NCBI GenBank assembly: GCA_949788275.1
Contig: OX460916.1
Span: 744,001 to 808,000, forward strand
Direction: 5' to 3'
DNA: 64,000 bases
Origin: Weeksellaceae bacterium
Lineage (GTDB): Bacteria; Bacteroidota; Bacteroidia; Flavobacteriales; Weeksellaceae
Part shown: piece after piece, positions 42,501 to 51,389 of the stretch
Layout of the letters: each line of letters begins with the position of its first letter
Numbering within the stretch: the stretch's first letter is position 1
Notes under the pieces: model-generated
The model's input: only the letters and a program-made list of their open reading frames with translations
Told to the model about the DNA's origin: nothing
The model's database searches: none
Translations under genes and position numbers: made by a program

Positions 42501-43217
42501 TTATTTTTCCCCTAATTCCCAATCTGTAGCAAAGACGGCTTGTAGTGCGGCAGTCTCGGTTCTAAAGCGTTGATGCCCTAGGGATATACCTTTAAAGCCC
42601 TTTTTTTCGGCGAGTTGCACTTCTTCTATAGAGAAGTCGCCTTCTGGTCCTATCAGTATAACCACGTCGCCTGTACTCGAGCGAAGCTGTTCTTTAAGGG
42701 GAATACGGTCAATGGTTTGGTTGCAATGCGCAATGAATTTGTCGGCCGAATTGGTTTTCTGGGCTTCGAGAAAGTCGGTGAATTTAACCAAGGGATTAAT
42801 AATAGGAAAATAAGCCTTTAGCGATTGTTTGGTCGCCGCTTGAATAATCTTTTCGATTCGTTCAATTTTTAGGGCTTTGCGTTCTGAGTGAAACGATTGG
42901 ATAAATGTTATTTCATCTAAGCCAATTTCGGTGGCTTTTTCTAAAAAGAATTCCAGTCGATCCATATTTTTTGTTGGTGCAACCACCATATGGAGGCGGT
43001 AGTTTTTTCGCTCGAATTCATCGAATTTTTCGTCGATGGAAACAGTGACTTCTTTGGCGTGAACATCGGTGGCTTTTCCTTTAATTAAGGTGCCTGTACC
43101 GTTGGTTACATAAATAATGTCATTGAGCTTTCCGCGCAATACTTTGGTGAAATGATGACTTTCTTCTTGCGTAAGAATGGCGTGTTCTTGAAACACATCT
43201 CCAAAAAATAATTTCAT
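42501..43217 (-). CDS. rsmE: 16S rRNA (uracil(1498)-N(3))-methyltransferase
   Basis: This 238-aa SPOUT methyltransferase modifies U1498 of 16S rRNA. Family markers are the N-terminal HHFTKVLRGKLNDIIYVTNG near residue 21, LHMVVAPTKNMDRLEFFLEK near 75, then TEIGLDEITFIQSFHS, and the knot motif VVILIGPEGDFSIEEVQLAE near 185. SLGHQRFRTETAALQAVFAT near 212 follows it. The length is normal. It follows tsaD by two bases on the same strand. Confidence 0.96.
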   Translation of the reverse strand: MKLFFGDVFQEHAILTQEESHHFTKVLRGKLNDIIYVTNGTGTLIKGKATDVHAKEVTVSIDEKFDEFERKNYRLHMVVAPTKNMDRLEFFLEKATEIGLDEITFIQSFHSERKALKIERIEKIIQAATKQSLKAYFPIINPLVKFTDFLEAQKTNSADKFIAHCNQTIDRIPLKEQLRSSTGDVVILIGPEGDFSIEEVQLAEKKGFKGISLGHQRFRTETAALQAVFATDWELGEK

Positions 43218-43219
43218 GC

Positions 43220-44239
43220 TTATAAGTGATATTTAGCAACCGATTTTGCTGTGTTTTCGGCGAATAATTGACGTTCAAATTTAAGTTGACCTACCATGGC
43301 TATCATGGCAGCATTGTCTGTGGTGTAGGCAAATTTTGGCAGGTAAGTGGTCCAACCATAGGTGGTTTCTCCTTCTTTTAAACGGGCACGGACTTCTGAA
43401 TTGGCTGAAACGCCACCAGCAATGGCAATTTGTTTAATCCCTGTTTCCTCTGATGCTTGTTTGATCTTATCCATGAGGATCGTCACGATGGTGTGTTGAA
43501 CCGAAGCGCATAAGTCGTCGATGTTTTCGTCGATAAAAGTAGGATTTAAACGTACTTCTTTTTGAATAAAGTATAAAATGGCTGTTTTTAAGCCGCTAAA
43601 ACTAAAATTTAATCCTTCTACACGGGGTTTTGTAAAGGTGTATTTTAAGGGATCTCCGTTTTTTGCGCGTCGATCAATAATGGGACCAGCAGGGTAGGGA
43701 AGGTTGAGGATTTTTCCGGTTTTGTCAAAGGCTTCTCCAGCTGCATCGTCAATGGTTTCGCCTAAAACCTCCATATCGAAAAAGTCGTTTACGCGAACAA
43801 TTTGGGTATGGCCACCACTAATGGTTAAGCATAGAAAGGGAAAAGTGGGTTTTACAACGTTGGCATCTTCTATAAAATTGGCCAAGATGTGGGCCTGCAT
43901 ATGATTGACTTCGATAAGCGGAATAGCTAAAGCTTGGCTAAATGACTTGGCGAAACTACCGCCAACCAACAAGGAACCCATTAATCCTGGGCCGCGTGTA
44001 TAGGCAATGGCTTTTAGTTGGCTAGGTTCAATCCCTGCTTGTTTAATGGCTTGGTCAACAACGGGAATGATATTTTGTTGATGGGCGCGTGAAGCTAACT
44101 CAGGAACAACGCCTCCGTACAATTCATGCACCGACTGATTGGCAACCACATTAGAAATGATGGTATTATTAAGAATAATCGCTGCTCCAGTATCGTCACA
44201 AGATGATTCAATGGCTAAAATATAGTTTTTAACGCTCAT
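43220..44239 (-). CDS. tsaD: tRNA N6-adenosine threonylcarbamoyltransferase
   Basis: This 339-aa enzyme transfers the threonylcarbamoyl group to A37 of ANN-decoding tRNAs. Diagnostic parts are ILAIESSCDDTGAAIILNN at the N-terminus, RGPGLMGSLLVGGSFAKSFS near residue 87, the metal site EVNHMQAHILANF near 113, CLTISGGHTQIVRV near 136, and IAIAGGVSANSEVRARLKE near 270. The length is normal. The rsmE gene follows directly in the same operon. Confidence 0.97.
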   Translation of the reverse strand: MSVKNYILAIESSCDDTGAAIILNNTIISNVVANQSVHELYGGVVPELASRAHQQNIIPVVDQAIKQAGIEPSQLKAIAYTRGPGLMGSLLVGGSFAKSFSQALAIPLIEVNHMQAHILANFIEDANVVKPTFPFLCLTISGGHTQIVRVNDFFDMEVLGETIDDAAGEAFDKTGKILNLPYPAGPIIDRRAKNGDPLKYTFTKPRVEGLNFSFSGLKTAILYFIQKEVRLNPTFIDENIDDLCASVQHTIVTILMDKIKQASEETGIKQIAIAGGVSANSEVRARLKEGETTYGWTTYLPKFAYTTDNAAMIAMVGQLKFERQLFAENTAKSVAKYHL

Positions 44240-44302
44240 GTATTCTTGTAGTATAGAATTTATAACTTATTTTTACAGTGCAAATATCGTAAAATTATAC
44301 CA

Positions 44303-47300
44303 TTGAAAATAGTCAGAAGAATAGGAAGGTTCTTTTTAGTTAGCATTATAACGGTCTTAATCCTTTTGTTAAGCGTTGCTGTAGCTATTCAGATCCCTGC
44401 TGTTCAGTCAGAAATAGCAAAATTCGCCGTAGAGAAATTAAATAAATCGCTAAATACAAAAATGTATGTAGACCGGGTGAATATTGATTTTTTTGGAAGA
44501 ATCTATTTATACGAAGTCGATATTGAAGACGATCGGAACCTGAAATTTATAAAAACCGATACCTTAGAAACGTCTTTGAGTATTTGGTCAATCATTTTTA
44601 ACCCCGATTACATTAACCTAAAAGAAGTAAAATTACTGAATCCCGAAATTCGAGTGATTACCTATAAAGGTGATAAGGAAAGTAACTTTATAAAATTCAT
44701 CAATAATTTTAGTTCCGATAAACCGAAGGATCCCGATAGGCCTTTTAAATTAGATGGTAATCTATGGATTGAAAATGGGCAGGTGTCTATTGTGAATCAA
44801 AATAATGGCCAGACCTGGTTGGACGCTAAGAATTTACAGCTTACCGTGAAGGATTTTAAGTTAGACGACGATGATATTTGGGCCACCTTTGAAAATTTCT
44901 GTTTTTCGACCATGAGAAATGGTGAGCCATATACCATTCATAACTTTACGGGGAATGCCCATTATTCGCCCAAAGAAATACGGGTGGATAATTTGTTCTT
45001 ACAAACCGATACGTCGCTTGTAAAAGGAAACTTGGTGATGGCTTATGCTAAACCCGAGGATTTGAGCGATTTTAATAACAAGGTTTTTTGGAATGCTAAT
45101 TTTGAACGTGGTTCGAAAATTAATTTTAAAGAGATTCGTTATTTCTCTGAGCTGTTCGATAAAGATTCGGGTGTAGAAATTTTTGGGAAAATTGATGGTA
45201 CATTAAATAATTTAGTGTTAACCGATTTTGAATTGAAAGGCCATAACAACTATGTTGGGGCTGCTCGTTTGCAGTTGCAAGATATGATGAACGGTTCATT
45301 AAAAATGAACACCAAGAATTTAAAAGCCAATACATCCTATGCCGCTTTAACGAATCTGCTACCTAAATTTGCCGGTAAAAATATCCCCGATTTTATTCAA
45401 CGATTTGGAACCATGGATTACCGAGGCGATTTGTCGTTAGACCCCACTGAAATTCAGTTAAAAGGGTATGCGTTAACCGCTTTGGGTGATGCCGATATTG
45501 CAGCCAAATTGAAACACTACAGCAATCCTAAAACCATGCAGTATGCAGGGACCGTGGATGCGAAGAATCTAAATCTTCGTCAGATCACCGAAGTCAAAGA
45601 ATTGGGGTATGTAAGTGGTAAAATTCGTTTTGATGGGGTAGGGACCGATATATCGAAAATGAAACTCGATGTAGATGGAAAACTGAATTACCTCGATTTA
45701 ATGGATAAGCGCTATCAGAATATTACGGTTGATGGGTTGGTGAAGGATTATCAGTTCAATGGTTTATTCGATATTAAAGACCCGCAATTGAATGCCCAGT
45801 TAAATGGCCGTATTCAGTTTGATGGTAAACCGTATCGTTTCGATTTCAAATCGAACGTTCGCCATATTAATCTCGATTACCTAGGGCTGACTAAAAATAT
45901 GAACGCTATTGTGAGAGCCGATATTATCGGTGACTTTAGCCTGACCAACATCAACGATTTTAGAGGTGATTTAGATATTAAGAATCTCTACTTTCGATCG
46001 AAACGCGATACCATTGAATTTGATCATATCGAGCTTGATTCGCGTATAGATGGTACGCATAAAATAATGACGCTGAATGTGCCTGAATATATGAAAGCCA
46101 CCTTGGATGGACGTTTCAACGTGACTGAAATTGCCGATGTCATGAATAATGCGCTTGTCGACCTGGTTCCTTCTTTTAAACGCAAGAAGATATCGCCTCA
46201 TCAGGCGTTTAATTTCGATATTAATATTGAACAAAATTTGTTGCAATACATCGATCCGTCTATTCAAATAGAACCTTATACCACGGTAAAAGGTTATATC
46301 AATAGCGATGAAAATAAATTAGATGTTGTTCTCGATACGCCTGGCTTGCAGTATGCAGGTGTACAGTTATTTAAGTCCAACTTGGTATTGAATACAAGTT
46401 TAGAAACCAATAATTTAAACGCCGCTATTGATAGTTTGGTTGTTGGTGGTATGAAAATTAAAGAATTAATGGTTCAATCGGTGCCAAAGAATGATACGTT
46501 ATTGGTGCAAACCGATTTTAAAATTGGGGATAAGAACCCGGTTGTTTTCGACTTGAATCTATTCCATTCTTTGGATGAAAAGAAAAATATGATTTTTGGA
46601 TTTACACCTTCTACCATTCAAATTGATTCAACAACTTGGGATATAAACAAAGATAATTTAGCCAATTCAAACCGTCTTATATTCAATCCAGCGAAGAAGT
46701 CATTTATGGTTCAGGATTTAATGATCGAATCAGACGATCAACACTTATCGCTGAATGGGATGTACAATCAAAAAGAAGATTTTAATTTTGACGCTGAATT
46801 CGATAACCTGTCCTTGGAGAAAATTATACCAAAAGGGGTTTTAAATGGACTAAAATTAGAAGGTATTGCCAATGGTAAAGCGAAAGTACTCCGTTCAGAA
46901 ACGAAATTAGAACCAACATTAGAAACGGTGATTTCTGAATTAACGGTCAACGACTTTCTCTTAGGAGATTTAACCCTGAACGGAGGGTATGATGTAAAAG
47001 AAAACATCTTCGATTTTGGTTTAAGTCTACAAAAAGGCGCCATTGAATCGTTAATGGCAACGGGTAACTTTATCAATAAAAAGACGGGACCTGAAGTCGA
47101 TATCAATGCGAATTTCGATGAATTTCATGTCGATTTCTTAGAAGGATTCTTAAGTACGGTCTTTTCGAATATGCGTGGATCCCTTTCGGGTGATGTCCAT
47201 ATTGATGGACCAGTAGCTCTTCCCAATATAGAAGGTAACCTGGTCGCAAAAGACCTTGGTCTTAAGGTGAATTTCTTAGGAACCGATTACTTATTCGAGG

Positions 47301-48895
47301 GTGAAAATCCATTGTATGTTTCCAAACAAGGAAATGGACAGGGGATCATTATGATGGACGATATTAAGTTTAAAGACACGGCCTATAATTCGGTGGGGTA
47401 TGTAAATGGGGCCATTCTATTTAAAAGTTTAAGTAAATGGGGTCTCAACTTACAGTTTGATACAGAGAATTTATTGGTTATGAACACCAAAATGAGCGAT
47501 AACGAACTCTTTTACGGCCGTATTTATGCCAAGGGTGATATCTCGATGATGGGTGCGGTAGAAGAATTAGGTATTTTTGGAGATGCAACGGTTGTTGGTA
47601 ATTCCGAATTAACCATTAATACAGGGAGTACAACCATTGAATCTGAAAATAAATTGGTGCGTTTTGTGCCCGATCAACACCTCGATAAAAAGAAAGTTGA
47701 TGAGGTACGAACACCGAAAGGGATGAATATTGATGTCAACATTAACGCCTACCCCAATGCTTTAGTGAATCTTATTTTCGACGCTAAAACAAACGATAAA
47801 GCATCGGCAAGAGGTACAGCAGAAAACCTGCGTTTTAGAATGAACAATACGGGGCTTAATTTAACGGGTGTTTATAATATAGAAAGCGGTGTCTACAACT
47901 TTAGACAAGGTGTTGTTTTAAATAAAGATTTCGATGTAAGAAAAGGATCTGTTGTTCAATTCTCGGGCAATCCAATGGATGCTACATTGAACATTACGGC
48001 CATCTATGATAAGTCGGTTTCTAACGTCGGCGATTATTTAGGAATTGGTTATTCGCAAATGTACGATGCCGAATTGGCTATTAATATTACCCAAACCTTA
48101 GCTAAACCAGTTATCACGTTTGATGTAACCATGCCCAATGCGAGTTCTGATATTAATTCCCAGTTGCAATCAAAATTTAGAAGTAACCAAGAAGAATTGG
48201 TTAGTCAATTCGTTTACATTCTTTTAACCGGTAAATTTGGCGATGCCTCGGCACTTACAACAGGTGTAACCAGTACTGCGGCCGATATTGGTTTATCGAC
48301 ACTTGCAGGTATGTTATCTTCTATGATAACCGATGTGGATGTTGAACTGGAATACGTAGGTGGAAGTGTACAATCACAAACCAATGACAAGGTTCGTTAT
48401 TCGGTGTCTTATCAAATTAATAATCGTTTACGTATCCGAGGTTCTTATGGAATGGCTGTAAGAAACCAATTCACCGAAAACTTCGATGGGAATTTCGATT
48501 TAAGTTATGATATTTCTAAAAATAACAATGGTGCGTTAATGCTTAAAGCCTTTACAAAACCGACCACTTTTGGTATACAAACCGAACAAGAAAACTCGAC
48601 CTTGAACCAAAGTTACGGGGCGGGAATTTTATACAATGCCAATTTTAATAATTTTAGCGAGTTTTTAGGGAAAGAAAGTAAAAAAGCAAAGAAAGAAGCT
48701 AAAGCACAAATCTCTACCGAACCGATGAAGTCGGAACCGGTTGATTCGGTTAAAATAAATAAGGCGATAAAAGAAGAAGAAAAAGCCTTGAAAGATGCCA
48801 CTAAAAACACCAATGATTCTAACCAGGTTTCATTTCAAAAAGAACAAAAACAACCCGCTCAAAGACCCAAAAGAGGCTTAATGCGAATTAAATAA
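44303..48895 (+). CDS. TamB/DUF490-family translocation and assembly module protein, 1530 aa
   Basis: The protein starts at a TTG (no nearby ATG fits) with an N-terminal membrane anchor (FFLVSIITVLILLLSVAVAI). A very long beta-rich region of repeating short strands follows, typical of TamB/AsmA-like proteins. The C-terminal DUF490 domain includes SGVYNFRQGVVLNKDFDVRK near residue 1196 and the FVYILLTGKFGDASALTTG segment. A Lys/Glu-rich tail ends the protein. TamB-like proteins span the periplasm and serve outer-membrane assembly or lipid transfer. It is divergent from tsaD and apparently monocistronic; no BamA-like partner is adjacent. Confidence 0.9.
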   Translation: MKIVRRIGRFFLVSIITVLILLLSVAVAIQIPAVQSEIAKFAVEKLNKSLNTKMYVDRVNIDFFGRIYLYEVDIEDDRNLKFIKTDTLETSLSIWSIIFNPDYINLKEVKLLNPEIRVITYKGDKESNFIKFINNFSSDKPKDPDRPFKLDGNLWIENGQVSIVNQNNGQTWLDAKNLQLTVKDFKLDDDDIWATFENFCFSTMRNGEPYTIHNFTGNAHYSPKEIRVDNLFLQTDTSLVKGNLVMAYAKPEDLSDFNNKVFWNANFERGSKINFKEIRYFSELFDKDSGVEIFGKIDGTLNNLVLTDFELKGHNNYVGAARLQLQDMMNGSLKMNTKNLKANTSYAALTNLLPKFAGKNIPDFIQRFGTMDYRGDLSLDPTEIQLKGYALTALGDADIAAKLKHYSNPKTMQYAGTVDAKNLNLRQITEVKELGYVSGKIRFDGVGTDISKMKLDVDGKLNYLDLMDKRYQNITVDGLVKDYQFNGLFDIKDPQLNAQLNGRIQFDGKPYRFDFKSNVRHINLDYLGLTKNMNAIVRADIIGDFSLTNINDFRGDLDIKNLYFRSKRDTIEFDHIELDSRIDGTHKIMTLNVPEYMKATLDGRFNVTEIADVMNNALVDLVPSFKRKKISPHQAFNFDINIEQNLLQYIDPSIQIEPYTTVKGYINSDENKLDVVLDTPGLQYAGVQLFKSNLVLNTSLETNNLNAAIDSLVVGGMKIKELMVQSVPKNDTLLVQTDFKIGDKNPVVFDLNLFHSLDEKKNMIFGFTPSTIQIDSTTWDINKDNLANSNRLIFNPAKKSFMVQDLMIESDDQHLSLNGMYNQKEDFNFDAEFDNLSLEKIIPKGVLNGLKLEGIANGKAKVLRSETKLEPTLETVISELTVNDFLLGDLTLNGGYDVKENIFDFGLSLQKGAIESLMATGNFINKKTGPEVDINANFDEFHVDFLEGFLSTVFSNMRGSLSGDVHIDGPVALPNIEGNLVAKDLGLKVNFLGTDYLFEGENPLYVSKQGNGQGIIMMDDIKFKDTAYNSVGYVNGAILFKSLSKWGLNLQFDTENLLVMNTKMSDNELFYGRIYAKGDISMMGAVEELGIFGDATVVGNSELTINTGSTTIESENKLVRFVPDQHLDKKKVDEVRTPKGMNIDVNINAYPNALVNLIFDAKTNDKASARGTAENLRFRMNNTGLNLTGVYNIESGVYNFRQGVVLNKDFDVRKGSVVQFSGNPMDATLNITAIYDKSVSNVGDYLGIGYSQMYDAELAINITQTLAKPVITFDVTMPNASSDINSQLQSKFRSNQEELVSQFVYILLTGKFGDASALTTGVTSTAADIGLSTLAGMLSSMITDVDVELEYVGGSVQSQTNDKVRYSVSYQINNRLRIRGSYGMAVRNQFTENFDGNFDLSYDISKNNNGALMLKAFTKPTTFGIQTEQENSTLNQSYGAGILYNANFNNFSEFLGKESKKAKKEAKAQISTEPMKSEPVDSVKINKAIKEEEKALKDATKNTNDSNQVSFQKEQKQPAQRPKRGLMRIK

Positions 48896-49016
48896 AAACA
48901 AAAGAGTTTATTGTTTTTAGACAATAAACTCGCGCAAACAAACAAATGTAATAAGTTCTTTTACTTTGAACATTATTCCTACAAAAGTAAAAGATTAAAT
49001 AAATCATTAAAATATA

Positions 49017-49049
49017 TTTGGTTAATTGTTGGTATTATTTATATTTTTG
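49017..49049 (+). promoter_or_regulatory. Candidate promoter for the Lrp/AsnC gene
   Basis: TTTG (49017-49020) and TATTTTTG (49042-49049) are 21 bases apart, fitting the Bacteroidota TTTG/TAnnTTTG pattern. They lie upstream of the possible starts at 49088-49106. Confidence 0.5.
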
Positions 49050-49105
49050 CTAAAAATTAAGAACAAATTTTATTAAAATAACAATAATTGGCAAATACAG
49101 TGAAA

Positions 49106-49576
49106 ATGAATTACGTAATTGATGATGTAGATAAAAAGATTTTGATGTATTTAATAGATAATACACGAATGCCTTTTACTGAAATCGCTAAAAAAATGAA
49201 TGTTTCGGCAGGAACTATTCATGTAAGGGTTAAGAAATTAGAAGAAGCCGGCATTATTAAAGGCACCACTTTAATCACCGATTATGATAAAATGGGCTAC
49301 CAATTTGTCGCTTACGTCGGTTTATTGTTGACTAAAACCAACAAAACCCAAAAAGTGATTGACGAGTTGTACCATATTCCTAATGTAACCGTTGTTCATG
49401 TGGTTTCTGGTAAATACAATATTTTTTGTAAAATTAGAGCAAAAGACACCAGCGATGCTAAAGATGTAATTTATAAAATAGATCTTATTGATGACGTGTT
49501 AAGAACAGAATCTATGATTTCTCTGGAAGAATCTTTTAACGACAAAAATAGATTAATGCACAACATTTTTCATTAA
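49106..49576 (+). CDS. Lrp/AsnC-family transcriptional regulator
   Basis: This ~156-aa protein (ATG 49106 chosen; GTG 49100 and TTG 49088 are in frame) has an N-terminal AsnC-type helix-turn-helix. It reads DDVDKKILMYLIDNTRMPFT, EIAKKMNVSAGTIHVRVKKL and EEAGIIKGTTLITDY. A RAM ligand-binding domain follows (VGLLLTKTNKTQKVIDELYH, with IPNVTVVHVVSGKYNIFCKI). Such regulators sense amino acids and act as octamers. The target genes are not evident; the NUDIX-type regulator starts 10 bp downstream and may share its transcript. Confidence 0.92.
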   Translation: MNYVIDDVDKKILMYLIDNTRMPFTEIAKKMNVSAGTIHVRVKKLEEAGIIKGTTLITDYDKMGYQFVAYVGLLLTKTNKTQKVIDELYHIPNVTVVHVVSGKYNIFCKIRAKDTSDAKDVIYKIDLIDDVLRTESMISLEESFNDKNRLMHNIFH

Positions 49577-49585
49577 ACAACTATT

Positions 49586-50311
49586 TTGAAATACAATCAC
49601 CCAAACTCAATGACAGCCGAAGAAAAAGACCAATATTTTAGAGTCGCCTTATGTTCTAGCCTTGTTTTGTTTGGCTTCGACGGCGAAGAACTCAAAGTCC
49701 TAGTCTACAAAAAATTAAATGAACCTTTCAAAGAAGCCTTAATCTTACCCGGTAAATACATCTTACCGCATTTAAGCAACGATCAAGCGATTCATGAACT
49801 ATTAACCGAAAAAATAGCCTATGACGAACATCAAACCTATATCGAACAATTAAAGGCTTTTACAAAAGTCTTTCGTAACCCGATGGGACGTGTTGTGAAT
49901 GTCGCCTATTACGCATTGGTTAAACTCACACCACAGCTCGAAGAGCGCGTTGAAAGTCAAGGCGGATTTTGGTTTCCTTACGATAGAGTGCCTGACTTGG
50001 CATTCGACCATAACGAAATCATCCATTACGCGAAAGAACGTGTTAAACGCCGTGTTAAACGTCGTCCTGTAGGGTTTAATCTTTTACCAGAGGAATTCAC
50101 CATTGCACAACTTCAAAGCCTTTACGAAAAAGCTTTGGATCGAGAGCTCGACAAACGAAATTTTCGTAAAAAAATATTCAATTCAAACCTCATTATAGAA
50201 ACAGGAAACACCACTAGCCCCAAACAGCACCGGAAAGTTTCTAAACTCTATAAGTTCGATGAAGAGAAATACGAAAAACTAAGTTTAAAAGGCTATGATT
50301 TTTTATTTTAA
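49586..50311 (+). CDS. NrtR-like NUDIX-domain transcriptional regulator with degenerate NUDIX box
   Basis: This 241-aa protein (TTG start at 49586; ATG at 49610 is an alternative) has an N-terminal NUDIX-like domain (FRVALCSSLVLFGFDGEELK, then VLVYKKLNEPFKEALILPGK). A C-terminal winged helix follows (LLPEEFTIAQLQSLYEKALD, RELDKRNFRKKIF), the layout of NrtR/AraR-type regulators. The NUDIX box reads GKYILPHLSNDQAIHELLTE and lacks the R-E-x-x-E-E core, so it should sense a ligand rather than hydrolyse it. The ligand is unknown. The membrane protein gene starts 10 bp downstream. Confidence 0.85.
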   Translation: MKYNHPNSMTAEEKDQYFRVALCSSLVLFGFDGEELKVLVYKKLNEPFKEALILPGKYILPHLSNDQAIHELLTEKIAYDEHQTYIEQLKAFTKVFRNPMGRVVNVAYYALVKLTPQLEERVESQGGFWFPYDRVPDLAFDHNEIIHYAKERVKRRVKRRPVGFNLLPEEFTIAQLQSLYEKALDRELDKRNFRKKIFNSNLIIETGNTTSPKQHRKVSKLYKFDEEKYEKLSLKGYDFLF

Positions 50312-50321
50312 CTAATTCATT

Positions 50322-50804
50322 ATGTCAGATATTAACTCAAATAAACCCAAAGAACGGGAAGATCTTTTCGATCGGGATGTACTCATTACTCAACGTCATC
50401 TAAACGATGACCTTAAACATACAGCCCCTACAAAATCAATTGCCTTCAAAGCAATGATTGTTATTATGGTTTTTTTAATCATAAGTATCCTGTATCGAGG
50501 AATTGTATTAGCGGTCACCAATGATTATTTATTTCGCTCTGTCTTAAATAACGATGCACCCGAAATGCCTGCATGGTACCCTTCTGTCACTATATTCCTA
50601 GGAGTTATAGCACTTATAGGTGTATTTATGGTTGCCGGATTTAAAAAATGGGGCGTCTATATGACGTTAACCAGTTTATTCCTTTCAGCAGTCCTTCAGC
50701 CCGAATTTATGGCAGATGGTACGCTCTTTACTTTATTCGCATTATTTGTATTTATCGGTTATGGCTTAGCAATCATCTATCCATACTGGTATAAATTTAA
50801 ATAG
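50322..50804 (+). CDS. Hypothetical integral membrane protein
   Basis: I do not recognise this 160-aa protein by name. It has a charged N-terminal tail of ~42 residues and four likely membrane helices: AMIVIMVFLIISILYRGIVL near residue 46, VTIFLGVIALIGVFMVAGFK near 88, VYMTLTSLFLSAVLQ near 112 and LFTLFALFVFIGYGLAIIYP near 135. It ends in a short lysine-containing tail. It follows the NrtR-like gene by 10 bp and may be its regulated partner. Confidence 0.75.
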   Translation: MSDINSNKPKEREDLFDRDVLITQRHLNDDLKHTAPTKSIAFKAMIVIMVFLIISILYRGIVLAVTNDYLFRSVLNNDAPEMPAWYPSVTIFLGVIALIGVFMVAGFKKWGVYMTLTSLFLSAVLQPEFMADGTLFTLFALFVFIGYGLAIIYPYWYKFK

Positions 50805-50829
50805 CTATAACCAATCTCTACTTAATAAG

Positions 50830-51010
50830 TGGGGCGGCCGCTACGCGCCGGGCTATACGCTAAATCTTTGTAGGGGCTAGGTCAATTAGCTCCTACAACT
50901 GTTTTTAATCCACCCCTTACAAAGGATATCGCTGCTATCCCTGCCGCAGAGCCCATGTCTTAAAAGTGTTTTTCTCAAACACTTTTAAGACATGGGCTTT
51001 TGGGGTTTAA
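50830..51010 (+). repeat. Dispersed structured element, copy 7, with long terminal hairpin
   Basis: It starts TGGGGCGGCCGCTACGCGCC with 3' block CGCTGCTATCCCTGCCGCAG. The internal stem pairs ATCTTTGTAGGGG (50864-50876) with CCCCTTACAAAGGAT (50913-50927). A 22-bp perfect hairpin follows, 50950-50971 with 50977-50998 (loop TTCTC), then GGTTTAAG. Confidence 0.88.
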
Positions 51011-51310
51011 GAGTTTAAAGTTTTTTGGTTTAAGGTTTAAAGTTTATTAGTTTAAGATTTTAGATTTAAAGTTTTGAGGCATAGTTGGTTCCAAGTTCAA
51101 GATGATATTTCAGTTCCTCTCCGATCTAATATCTCATGTCTAACAGTCTCATGTCTAATTGGTTTAAGAGTTTAAGGTTTTTTAGTTTAAAGTTTATTGG
51201 TTTAAGAGTTTAAAGTTTTAAGGCATAGTTGGTTCCAAGTTCAAAATGATATTTCAGTTCCTCTCCGATCTAATGTCTCCGATCTAATATCTCCTATCTA
51301 ACAGTCTCAT
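51003..51310. repeat. Tandem duplication of a ~150-bp unit rich in GTTTAAG
   Basis: Unit 1 (51003-51160) and unit 2 (51161-~51310) each begin with GTTTAAGAGTTTAA-type DNA. They continue through GGCATAGTTGGTTCCAAGTT and a TTTCAGTTCCTCTCCGATCT segment, and end with TCTAACAGTCTCATGT. The GTTTAAG part resembles the TTAAACC array at 34000. No coding sequence is supported. Confidence 0.8.
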
Positions 51311-51354
51311 GTATCATATCTCATATCTAACAACTAACATCTCAATTAAAAAAC

Positions 51355-51362
51355 TATATTTG
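51355..51362 (+). promoter_or_regulatory. Candidate -7 box TATATTTG for sdaA
   Basis: TATATTTG fits TAnnTTTG and lies 27 bases before the sdaA ATG at 51390. No convincing -33 box was found. Confidence 0.45.
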
Positions 51363-51389
51363 TTTTGGAAAAAATAAATAGTAACAATT

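Noticed and set aside
48904-48931. Hairpin GAGTTTATTGT/ACAATAAACTC as terminator of the tamB-like gene
   Set aside because: The stem is perfect, but no T run follows on the plus strand; the T run is on the minus side, where no gene ends. It was left out of the feature list.
14113-51010. Dispersed elements as integron attC sites
   Set aside because: They are palindromic and variable like attC sites, but lack the RYYYAAC/GTTRRRY core boxes at their ends, and no integron integrase is present.
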